A stretch of 64,000 bases of DNA, from NCBI GenBank assembly GCA_964645405.1, contig CAZYCA010000042.1, positions 1-64,000 on the forward strand, given 5' to 3'. The DNA comes from JAMWDF01 sp964645405 (GTDB lineage Bacteria > Ratteibacteria > UBA8468 > B48-G9 > DSTR01). The position numbers were made by a program, and so were the translations under genes. Positions 34,628-42,276 of this stretch are shown here, one piece after another. The notes below the pieces were generated by a model, which was not told the DNA's origin, searched no databases, and worked only from the letters and a program-made list of their open reading frames with translations. How positions within the stretch are numbered: position 1 is the stretch's first letter; every line of letters begins with the position of its first letter.

Positions 34628-34770
34628 GAAAAAATTTTCTCCACTTTCTGACGATATTGCTGAAAGCCTGGCTGGGAATTTTTCTGGAAATCTTCTATCC
34701 TCTTCTTCTTCTAATCTGCGCCCTCTTTTTGTGCGCAACCTGTTATTTCACCTTTCTGTTTTTACCATGA
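34624..34770 (+). CDS. 48-residue hydrophobic peptide between trkA and trkH
   Basis: An uncatalogued short frame. Its ATG overlaps the trkA stop as ATGA (34624-34627), and its own TGA overlaps the trkH ATG as ATGA (34767-34770). The peptide starts MRKNFLHFLTILLKAWLGIF and is then almost wholly hydrophobic, with the run LEIFYPLLLLICALFLC, three cysteines in ten residues, and a TFLFLP end. It should form one or two membrane helices. Perfect coupling at both ends is strong evidence that it is a gene. By analogy with KdpF, a small subunit stabilising the potassium channel is plausible, but this is inference. The competing frame is an extended GTG start for trkH at 34614, whose 51 extra residues are not channel-like. 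Confidence 0.6.
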   Translation: MRKNFLHFLTILLKAWLGIFLEIFYPLLLLICALFLCATCYFTFLFLP

Positions 34771-36263
34771 TTCCTAATTTCAGCAGGGAAGACATTAAAA
34801 TCATTGGTTATTATCTGGGCCTGATAATTACGGCTCTGGGTTTTGTTCTCTGTTTCCCTTTACTGGTGGCTCTCTTTGCGCAGGAGTGGGCTGCCCTGCC
34901 AGATTTTCTGTTCGCTATTTTGATATGTCTGATATTTGGTTTTGCCTTACAGACCATTTTTCCTGTGGCGGAAGATATTAACTGGAGACAGGGAATGTGT
35001 GTGGTGGCATTAACCTGGGTCATCGCCATGTTTATTTCTGCCATTCCCCTTTATCTCAGCGGCCATTTTCTTTCTTATCTGGACGCCTGTTTTGAAAGTA
35101 TGAGCGCTTATGCCACCACAGGACTGGTGCTCATCCAGGACCTGGACCACCTTTCCCTCAGTCATAACTTCTGGCGTCACCTGATGTGCTTTGTCGGCGG
35201 CCAGGGTATTATTCTGGTTGGTCTTATTTTTCTTTTCCGTAGTTCAGGAGCCTTGCGGATGTACATCGGGGAAGGAAGGGATGCCCGGATTTTACCCAAT
35301 ATCAAGAGCACCGCCAGATTTATCTGGCTGGTCAGTTTTACCTATCTTGTGCTGGGAAGCCTGCTTCTGGCCGGGATTCTTATGATGACAGGTGTAAGTT
35401 TTCCCCGGGCGATTTTCCATGGCGTCTGTATCTTTATGGCTGGCTGGGATACTGCTGGATTTGCACCCCAATCCCTGAATATCCTCTACTACCACAACAT
35501 CTTATTTGAGGTTATCACTGTCATCTTCTGCTTTCTGGGTGCAGTTTCCTTTGGTGTGCACTACTCTGTGTGGACAGGCCATTTCCGGGAGCTGAGGGAA
35601 AATTACGAACTACGGGTTTTAATGGCCAGTGTAATGATTGTTTATCTTTTCACTTTAGTGGGGTTCAGTAAATCTATATCCCAGTTCACCGGTGTTGGTG
35701 ATTTCTTCCGGTCAACATTTTATCAGCTAATCTCCGGACATACCGGTGTTGGTTTTTCCAATATACCAACCAGTGAGCTGGCTGGCTGGACAGAGCTCTC
35801 ACTGCTGGGAATTATTTTCGCTATGGGACTTGGTGGGTGTACCAATTCTACCTCTGGCGGTATCAAAGCCCTCCGGGTTGGACTCTTCATTAAAAGTCTG
35901 AGAAAGGAAGTTAAACGGTTTGTTTATCCGGAGGGAGCCAGTATAGAAGAACACTTTCATCACCAGCGAGATGTGCTGGTAGATGACCAGCAAGTCCGTA
36001 CAAGCATGGGCTTAACTATCTCCTATACCCTGCTTTATCTTTCGGGAGCACTTGTGGGAACATTCCTGGGATATGGGTTCTTACCCAGCCTTTTTGAATC
36101 AATTTCCGCCTCAGCCAATGTTGGTCTTTCTGTTGGGATAACCTCTCCCTTTATGCCTAACATCCTTAAGATATGGTACATTTTTCAGATGTGGTGCGGA
36201 AGATTAGAATTTATTGCTATTTTAATTCTATTCCGGTTTTTTGTTACTCTGGGTAAAAAATGA
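34767..36263 (+). CDS. trkH: Trk-type potassium channel/transporter TrkH
   Basis: About 498 residues with four membrane-pore-membrane repeats. Selectivity-filter-like segments are SAYATTGLVLIQ, GWDTAGFAPQS, SGHTGVGFSNI and SASANVGLSVGI. The motif GGCTNSTSGGIKALRV is typical of TrkH. It imports K+ with TrkA gating. ATG 34767 is chosen because it gives normal length and overlaps the upstream peptide gene. Confidence 0.94.
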   Translation: MIPNFSREDIKIIGYYLGLIITALGFVLCFPLLVALFAQEWAALPDFLFAILICLIFGFALQTIFPVAEDINWRQGMCVVALTWVIAMFISAIPLYLSGHFLSYLDACFESMSAYATTGLVLIQDLDHLSLSHNFWRHLMCFVGGQGIILVGLIFLFRSSGALRMYIGEGRDARILPNIKSTARFIWLVSFTYLVLGSLLLAGILMMTGVSFPRAIFHGVCIFMAGWDTAGFAPQSLNILYYHNILFEVITVIFCFLGAVSFGVHYSVWTGHFRELRENYELRVLMASVMIVYLFTLVGFSKSISQFTGVGDFFRSTFYQLISGHTGVGFSNIPTSELAGWTELSLLGIIFAMGLGGCTNSTSGGIKALRVGLFIKSLRKEVKRFVYPEGASIEEHFHHQRDVLVDDQQVRTSMGLTISYTLLYLSGALVGTFLGYGFLPSLFESISASANVGLSVGITSPFMPNILKIWYIFQMWCGRLEFIAILILFRFFVTLGKK

Positions 36264-36814
36264 AAATTCCTGTGATAGTCTGTACCTTAATAACCATCAC
36301 TTTTGCCGGGCTAAACCAGGCAGAAGAACTGAAGAAAGAAGGTGTAAGAATATCAGTAGCACGACTGCTTACAGAAGCGCAAAAGTACGACGGGTCTACA
36401 GTCTGTATCCAGGGTGAGCTGGTCGGAGATATTTTCCGGACCCGTGGCGGTTTCTGGGTGAACCTGTTAGATAAGAACCAGTGTATTGGGCTCTGGATTC
36501 CCGACCGGTTGCACCCCAGTATTAGCAGATTAGGTCGTTATCAGGTAAGAGGTGATATCGTTCGGGTCCAGGGAATTTTTTATCGTCACTGCCAGAAGCA
36601 CCATGGCGGCACGGATATTCATGTTGTTTCCTGGCAGACAATTTTTCCCGGATATGAAGACAGGGAAGAAGTGACAGGAGAAGAGTTTTTGCGCGTTGCC
36701 CTTTTCGGAATCATTGGTCTGTGTACGGTCTTTCTTCTGAATATAATCAGCAGACGCCCGTCAGGGAGTTCTCATAATGGGGAAAACCAAAGAGCAGGTT
36801 CTGGCCTGCTGTAA
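36260..36814 (+). CDS. Membrane-anchored OB-fold-like protein, unknown
   Basis: 184 residues. It has an N-terminal signal (MKIPVIVCTLITITFAGLNQA), a beta-rich domain resembling an OB fold (about 48-135; CIQGELVGDIFRTRGGFWVN, IGLWIPDRLHP, IVRVQGIFYRHC), and a C-terminal membrane segment (ALFGIIGLCTVFLLNII). The domain would face outside the cytoplasm. It overlaps trkH by four bases, so it is coupled to potassium uptake. Its last 68 bases overlap miaB on the other strand. No family name is offered. Confidence 0.7.
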   Translation: MKIPVIVCTLITITFAGLNQAEELKKEGVRISVARLLTEAQKYDGSTVCIQGELVGDIFRTRGGFWVNLLDKNQCIGLWIPDRLHPSISRLGRYQVRGDIVRVQGIFYRHCQKHHGGTDIHVVSWQTIFPGYEDREEVTGEEFLRVALFGIIGLCTVFLLNIISRRPSGSSHNGENQRAGSGLL

Positions 36815-38096
36815 TAATCCGCACCTTTATGATTCTGCCGACTAATTTCTTTTCTCCAGGAATTATTACCACCTGGTCAAAATCCGTCCTGGCTACAAGA
36901 TAACCTTTTTTCTGGCTGGCACGGATAACAAAAGCCTGAACTTCTTTCTTTTCCAGAAAAGCAAGTTTTTCCCTGGAAATTAACTGTTGCAGACCATATA
37001 TTGCCGCATGACGTTGCTTTTTTACGGGATAAGGTACCGGGTCACCCAGAGAAAATATGGCGGTGTCGGGTCGTGCCGAATATAAGAAAACAAAAAGCTC
37101 GTTAAATCCAATCTTTGCCACAGCATTATACGTCTGTCTGAACTCTTTCTCTCCTTCCAGGGGGAACCCAACCATAATATCAGAAGAAAGAGAAATTTCA
37201 GGTGTGACAGAACGTATCCGGTCAACTAAATCCAGATACTTAAAAAGCGTGTAACCGCGGTTCATGGCAGCAAGTATCCTGTCACACCCGGACTGCAAAG
37301 GTAAATGAAAATGACGATAAAGCTTAGGCAGGTTCTTAAAAGCATCCACCAGTCTTTCCGGGACATCTCGCGGGTGAGAAGTGAGAAAACGGATTCTTGC
37401 CACAGAAGAAACTTCATGCACCCGGTACAGCAGATCCAGAAAATTACTCCTGTCTGGAAGGTCCTGGCCATACTGATTAACATTCTGGCCTAAAAGGGTA
37501 ATCTCCCTTACTCCCTGTTCAGTCAGTTTTTTCACTTCAGCCACAATCTTTTCCATAGGACGGCTCACCAGCCTTCCGCGCGTCATGGGAACCACACAAT
37601 ACGAACAGAAATTATTACATCCTTTGGTTATCGGGACTGAGGCCGTAACTTCACCTCCTGACTCTGGCAAGTCTTCCAGGAAAGGATTCCGGCTTTCTCC
37701 TGTGGCCACGCACTTACTCCCCTCTTCTGCCTTCCTGAGAAACTCTAAGAACTCCGGAAGTCTATGAGGACTGCAAACAATATCCAGAAAGGGATAGTCA
37801 ACCAGAAGTTTCTTCCCCAGCATACTTGCCAGACACCCAATCAGACAGAAAACTGTTCCCTGATTTTTAAGATGTTTTAGCGAAGAAAGATACCCCAGTG
37901 CCCGCTGTTGAGCGTGCTGGCGAACACAACAGGTGTTAACAATCACAATCTCAGCCTGGTGAGGTTGACAAACAGCCTGGTAGCCAGATTTTTGCAGTCT
38001 CGCCATCAGTCTTTCCGAATCCGCATCGTTCATCTGGCAACCGAAAGTGCGGATGAATACCCGTCCTTTTCTGTTGTCATCTTCTGTTTTTCCCAT
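36747..38096 (-). CDS. miaB: tRNA-2-methylthio-N6-dimethylallyladenosine synthase
   Basis: A 449-residue radical-SAM methylthiotransferase. The N-terminal UPF0004 domain has Cys20, Cys56 and Cys88 for the auxiliary cluster. The radical-SAM motif CNNFCSYC (160-167) follows, and a TRAM domain closes the protein. The opening TFGCQMNDADSE favours MiaB over MtaB or RimO. It adds a methylthio group at A37 of tRNAs. It lies 15 bases downstream of the UPF0016 gene. Confidence 0.93.
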   Translation of the reverse strand: MGKTEDDNRKGRVFIRTFGCQMNDADSERLMARLQKSGYQAVCQPHQAEIVIVNTCCVRQHAQQRALGYLSSLKHLKNQGTVFCLIGCLASMLGKKLLVDYPFLDIVCSPHRLPEFLEFLRKAEEGSKCVATGESRNPFLEDLPESGGEVTASVPITKGCNNFCSYCVVPMTRGRLVSRPMEKIVAEVKKLTEQGVREITLLGQNVNQYGQDLPDRSNFLDLLYRVHEVSSVARIRFLTSHPRDVPERLVDAFKNLPKLYRHFHLPLQSGCDRILAAMNRGYTLFKYLDLVDRIRSVTPEISLSSDIMVGFPLEGEKEFRQTYNAVAKIGFNELFVFLYSARPDTAIFSLGDPVPYPVKKQRHAAIYGLQQLISREKLAFLEKKEVQAFVIRASQKKGYLVARTDFDQVVIIPGEKKLVGRIIKVRIITAGQNLLFGFPHYENSLTGVC

Positions 38097-38111
38097 TTTC
38101 CCTTAATTGTT

Positions 38112-38381
38112 TTAGATTTTTCCCAGAAGAAGGAGAAAACCTATCATCAGGAAAAGAACTCCTGCTGCGTACCTAATCCATTCCGGTCTTAGAATTTTCC
38201 CTATTACGCCTCCCAGCATTACTGTAAGAAAAGTCACCAGGGCAAAAGCAGTTACTGCGCCCAGAAAAACCGGCCAGGGCCCTGATTCCGCTGCCAGAGA
38301 AAGACTGGCCAGCTGAGTTTTGTCTCCCAGTTCGGCCAGAAATATTGTTACTACCGTACTGAAGAATATTTTCCAGTTCAT
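38112..38381 (-). CDS. UPF0016/GDT1-family cation exporter, single-repeat form
   Basis: About 89 residues with three hydrophobic segments and the family signature AELGDKTQLASLSLA. GDT1/TMEM165/MneA proteins export manganese or calcium and usually have two such repeats in about 190 residues. This half-size form would have to dimerise. AAGGGGA precedes ATG 38381. It lies in a run with miaB, DUF4321 and a zinc dehydrogenase. Confidence 0.88.
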   Translation of the reverse strand: MNWKIFFSTVVTIFLAELGDKTQLASLSLAAESGPWPVFLGAVTAFALVTFLTVMLGGVIGKILRPEWIRYAAGVLFLMIGFLLLLGKI

Positions 38382-38416
38382 CAATTTTCCCCTTGAGAAA
38401 AAAAACCATCACTTCC

Positions 38417-38686
38417 TTAGCCGTTTCTGATTTTCCACAGAGAAACAAATGTTCCAGCAATCATACCGACTAAACTGATGGCTGTAATTTTCAGGTGAAA
38501 CTGTAACTCCACCAGGATAGCAGACAAATCAGTCAGGGGCAGGTGAAAACCCGGGGTGATAGCTGTGGAAAGAAGAATACTGGCAGGATGAGACCCTGGC
38601 ACAAAAACAGCCACCAGTTCTCCCACAACCGTACCTATCAAGCTGCAGAGAAAAATCACTACCAGAGCATAGATTAATCTTGCCAT
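38417..38686 (-). CDS. DUF4321-family small membrane protein
   Basis: About 89 residues with two membrane segments. An N-terminal one holds the GTVVGELVAVF pattern, and a C-terminal one reads KITAISLVGMIAGTFVSLW. A loop containing PLTDLSAILVELQFHLKI lies between them. This resembles DUF4321 proteins, of unknown function. ATG 38686 has AAGGAGA upstream. Confidence 0.75.
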   Translation of the reverse strand: MARLIYALVVIFLCSLIGTVVGELVAVFVPGSHPASILLSTAITPGFHLPLTDLSAILVELQFHLKITAISLVGMIAGTFVSLWKIRNG

Positions 38687-38710
38687 TTTTTTCTCCTTGA
38701 AAAGCACTTC

Positions 38711-39736
38711 TCACAGTTCCACCATGGCCTTGATAACCCCATCCCTGTAACCAGAAACCAGAGTGAGTGCCTTCTCTGTCTCTTCCAGCGTGAAAGTGTG
38801 AGTAATAATTCTGGAGAAAAGTCCTGGCTTGCGTATCATAAGATGAAGGGCTTTTTCTGTACTATGAGCGCAGCGGCGCACATTAGTTAGTATTAACTCT
38901 TTACGACGCATAAGATGCGGGTCCAATAAGATTATATCCTGCCTGGGAATACCGATAAGAACAACATTACCTCCGATTTTTGCTATTTCTGTAGCCTGCT
39001 TGCAAGTCTCTTTTTTCCCTGCGGCTTCAAAGACAACATCAAAACCTTGCCGGTAGTCCTGGAAAGGGTTTCCCGGCAGTCCTTCTTCCACCAGCACTGT
39101 CTCTGTTGCGCCCAGAACCCTTGCCATATCAAGTCTATTCTGAAACAAGTCACTCACCACAACTCTGCTGGCTACCCCGGCAAGTGAAAAAACGACAGAT
39201 AGCCCGATCGGCCCAGCCCCCAGAATAGCGACACTGTCTCCTGGCCGAAAACAGCTTATCCTGACCGCATACAGTCCTATTGCCAGAGGTTCGCAAACTG
39301 CTGCCTCCTGATAACTTAAATCTTCAGGTATCTTAATCAAGTTGTGCTCCGGCATGACCAGAAACTCCCTCAAAGCTCCATCCACCGGAGGTGTACCAAG
39401 AAACAGAACATACGGACATAAATTAGGCTTCCCCTGCTGACAAAACTGACATTTTCCGCAGGAAATACCAGGCTCAATGGCTACACGATCTCCTGCTCTT
39501 AAGTTTTTCACACCACTGCCAGCTTCCACGACTTCTCCTGAACATTCGTGCCCGAGAATTATTCTGTCTGTTACTACCTGGGTACCGATTCTTCCATCAA
39601 CAAAATAATGAACATCCGAACCGCAGATACCAACAGCCCTCACCCGCACAAGAACCTGGTTTTCCCCTGAAATTACTGGCCGGGGAACGTCTTCCAGCAG
39701 TATTTTTCTGTCTTCTGTCAAAAAAACTGCTCTCAT
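38711..39736 (-). CDS. Zinc-dependent medium-chain dehydrogenase (sorbitol/xylitol type)
   Basis: About 341 residues. Catalytic zinc ligands are in VGICGSDVHYF and GHECSGEVVE. The structural zinc cysteines lie in CGKCQFCQQGKPNLC, and the cofactor motif is GAGPIGLSVV. The SDVHYF form is typical of sorbitol, xylitol and related polyol dehydrogenases. The true substrate is unknown. ATG 39736 has GGAGAGAG upstream. A promoter lies just before it, divergent to lonB. Confidence 0.88.
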   Translation of the reverse strand: MRAVFLTEDRKILLEDVPRPVISGENQVLVRVRAVGICGSDVHYFVDGRIGTQVVTDRIILGHECSGEVVEAGSGVKNLRAGDRVAIEPGISCGKCQFCQQGKPNLCPYVLFLGTPPVDGALREFLVMPEHNLIKIPEDLSYQEAAVCEPLAIGLYAVRISCFRPGDSVAILGAGPIGLSVVFSLAGVASRVVVSDLFQNRLDMARVLGATETVLVEEGLPGNPFQDYRQGFDVVFEAAGKKETCKQATEIAKIGGNVVLIGIPRQDIILLDPHLMRRKELILTNVRRCAHSTEKALHLMIRKPGLFSRIITHTFTLEETEKALTLVSGYRDGVIKAMVEL

Positions 39737-39768
39737 TTTCACTCTCTCCAGTTTGCCACCCCGGGTTA

Positions 39769-39798
39769 AGTTTACCACCAACTTGGTATTTTATTCAA
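39769..39798 (-). promoter_or_regulatory. Promoter of the polyol dehydrogenase gene
   Basis: On the minus strand TTGAAT (39793-39798) is followed after 18 bases by TAAACT (39769-39774), preceded by TGG as an extended -10. It interleaves with the divergent lonB promoter, so the two may compete. Confidence 0.5.
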
Positions 39799-39813
39799 CA
39801 ATTATGTTAAAAT
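39783..39813 (+). promoter_or_regulatory. Probable promoter of the LonB-like gene
   Basis: TAAAAT (39808-39813) is preceded by TGT, an extended -10. TTGGTA (39783-39788) lies 19 bases upstream. A small inverted repeat CTCTGCTAACAGAG follows in the leader (about 39831-39844). Confidence 0.45.
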
Positions 39814-39873
39814 TTCCTGTGAGGATAACAACTCTGCTAACAGAGCTCCAGCGTCAAAATTAACGGGAGGATT

Positions 39874-42276
39874 ATGAAAAAACAACAACTACCGCCAGAA
39901 AAGTTGCAGGCACCTTTGCCAGTTAATCTGGTTCCGACAAGTAGTGAAAAAGTTAATCCAGCAGAAACTATGATTGGCCAGGAAAGGGCGATGCGTGCCA
40001 TAGAGTTTGGTTTAAGAATCACTGACCATGGCTATAACATCTTTGTAGCCGGTCCTTCGGGAACAGGAAAGATGACCTCTGTGGAGGCGGCTGTCAGAAA
40101 AATTGCTGAAAAGATGCCCACCCCGGACGACTGGTGCTATGTCTACAATTTTTCACGGCCTGACCAGCCTGTCGCTTTGAAGATGGACCCGGGTATAGCT
40201 TCTGTCTTCCAGGCAGATATGGACAAGTTAATTGAGGAGTTGAAACTGGAAATACAACGTGCTTTCGAAAGCAAGATTTACGAAGAACATAAGTCCTCAC
40301 TTATCAAGGAATTTCAGAAAGACAAGGAAGAAATCTTAGGGGAAGTGGAGGAAGCTGCCAGACAGGCTGGTTTCCAGATTAAACAAACCCCGGGCGGAAT
40401 CGTCTTTATCCCCCTGGTAGAAGGCCGACCCCTTTCTGAGGAAGAGATGGAGAAACTCACCGAGGAATCCCGCCGCCAAATAAGAAACCGTCAGGAAGCT
40501 CTATACGAGGTTCTCACAGAGGCGCTACACCGGGTAAGGGAAAAGGAGAAATCTCTCCGGGGCAAACTGGAAAAACTTGACCGGGAAACAGGTCAGGCAG
40601 TCACCTCTCCGCGACTTTCTGAAGTTAAAGAAAAGTACCGAAAATATCCGGAGGTTTGCCAGTGGTTAGACCTTGTCCAGGAAGATATGGTAAAGAACTT
40701 AGAAGATTTTCAGGAAAGAAAAGAGCAGGAGATAATACCTGGACTGAAGCTGGGAGTAAAGGATACCACACTGCAAAAATACAGAGTTAATGCTTTTGTG
40801 GACCATTCCAGAACAAAAGGTGCTCCTGTAGTTAAGGAAGTCAACCCTACGACCTACAACCTGACTGGTCGGATTGAGTATCGCCCGCAACTTGGTGCCA
40901 TGTTTACCGACCATACCATGATAAAACCAGGAGCGTTGCATCTGGCGAACGGTGGTTTTCTTATTTTAAGAGTTCTGGATGTCCTGAGAAATTACTATGC
41001 CTGGGATGCTCTCAAGAGAGCCATCCAGAACCGTCAAATTGTTATTGAGGACATCAACGAACAGTTCCGGTTAATCAACACTCCAAGCCTTAAACCGCAG
41101 CCTTTACCTTTACAGACCAAGGTAATCCTGATTGGAAACTTGCAGTGGTACTTGCTTCTTTACACCGTTGATGAAGACTTCAGAAAACTTTTTAAGGTAA
41201 GGGCTGATTTTTCCCTTTTTATGGAAAGAGATAAAGAAGGTATCCTCAGCTATGCTGCTTTTATCAGCAAGATATGCCGGGAGGAAGGACTTAAACATCT
41301 GGAAAAACTGGCTATCTGTCAGGTTATCCAGTATGGTTCACGACTGGTAGAAGACCAGACTAAACTTACCACCAGGTTCAGTGATATTGCTGATTTAATC
41401 AGAGAAGCAAACTACTGGGCAACACAGGAAGGAAGCGATGTTGTTCACTCCCATCATGTCAGGAAAGCACTGGAAGAAAAAATCTATCGCTCCAGTCTGA
41501 TGGAACACAGGTTAGAGCAACTGATTGCCGAAGGTACCATCCTGGTGGACACTGAAGGAGAAGCGGTAGGACAGGTAAACGGACTGGCGGTGATGAGCCT
41601 GGGAGATTACACCTTTGGCAAGCCAACCCGTGTTACCGCCAGGGTCGGGCTTGGCCGCGGGAACATGATTAACATTGAAAGGGAAGTTAAACTCTCAGGG
41701 AGTATTCATAACAAGGGATTCCTCATTCTTTCTGGTTACCTGAGACAAAAATATGGTTCTGTCCGACCGTTATCTTTTTCTGCCAGTATCTGTTTTGAAC
41801 AACTCTACGAGGAAATAGAGGGAGACAGTGCTTCTACCGCCGAATTGTATGCTCTTCTTTCTGCCCTTTCCGGTGTTGCCCTGAAACAGTCCATCGCTGT
41901 TACCGGCTCAGTAAACCAGCATGGTCAGGTTCAACCGGTGGGTGGAATTAACGAAAAAATTGAAGGTTTCTTTTCCACCTGCCGGGTGAAAGGCGGCCTT
42001 AAAGGACAGGGAGTTATCATACCTTCTGCCAATGTAAAAAATCTCATGCTGAAGGATGAAGTGGTAGAAGCTGTTCGTGACGGTAAATTCCATATCTGGG
42101 CCGTCAGCAACGTAGATGAAGGACTGGAAATCCTCACAGGCTTGCCTTCAGGACAGCCCGGACCAGATGGCTGCTATCCGGAAGACACACTTCATGGTCT
42201 TGTAATGAAAAGACTGGAATTCTTCCAGCATAAAACTAAACCCGTGGCGGGGAAAAAAAGTCCGAAAAACAAATGA
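39874..42276 (+). CDS. LonB-like ATP-dependent protease
   Basis: 800 residues. Walker A is GPSGTGKMT (60-68), with a long inserted coiled coil (about 130-300). The C-terminal Lon protease domain carries Ser652 (EGDSASTAELYALLSALS) and Lys695 (INEKIEGF), the Lon dyad. There is no N-terminal Lon substrate domain, as in bacterial YcbZ/LonB-type proteins. It degrades misfolded or regulatory proteins. It overlaps the glycoside hydrolase gene by four bases. Confidence 0.9.
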   Translation: MKKQQLPPEKLQAPLPVNLVPTSSEKVNPAETMIGQERAMRAIEFGLRITDHGYNIFVAGPSGTGKMTSVEAAVRKIAEKMPTPDDWCYVYNFSRPDQPVALKMDPGIASVFQADMDKLIEELKLEIQRAFESKIYEEHKSSLIKEFQKDKEEILGEVEEAARQAGFQIKQTPGGIVFIPLVEGRPLSEEEMEKLTEESRRQIRNRQEALYEVLTEALHRVREKEKSLRGKLEKLDRETGQAVTSPRLSEVKEKYRKYPEVCQWLDLVQEDMVKNLEDFQERKEQEIIPGLKLGVKDTTLQKYRVNAFVDHSRTKGAPVVKEVNPTTYNLTGRIEYRPQLGAMFTDHTMIKPGALHLANGGFLILRVLDVLRNYYAWDALKRAIQNRQIVIEDINEQFRLINTPSLKPQPLPLQTKVILIGNLQWYLLLYTVDEDFRKLFKVRADFSLFMERDKEGILSYAAFISKICREEGLKHLEKLAICQVIQYGSRLVEDQTKLTTRFSDIADLIREANYWATQEGSDVVHSHHVRKALEEKIYRSSLMEHRLEQLIAEGTILVDTEGEAVGQVNGLAVMSLGDYTFGKPTRVTARVGLGRGNMINIEREVKLSGSIHNKGFLILSGYLRQKYGSVRPLSFSASICFEQLYEEIEGDSASTAELYALLSALSGVALKQSIAVTGSVNQHGQVQPVGGINEKIEGFFSTCRVKGGLKGQGVIIPSANVKNLMLKDEVVEAVRDGKFHIWAVSNVDEGLEILTGLPSGQPGPDGCYPEDTLHGLVMKRLEFFQHKTKPVAGKKSPKNK

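Noticed and set aside
34614..34766. 51-residue N-terminal extension of TrkH from a GTG
   Set aside because: Serine-rich and not channel-like. It overlaps trkA by 14 bases, while the shorter start at 34767 gives normal length and ATGA coupling to the hydrophobic peptide frame.
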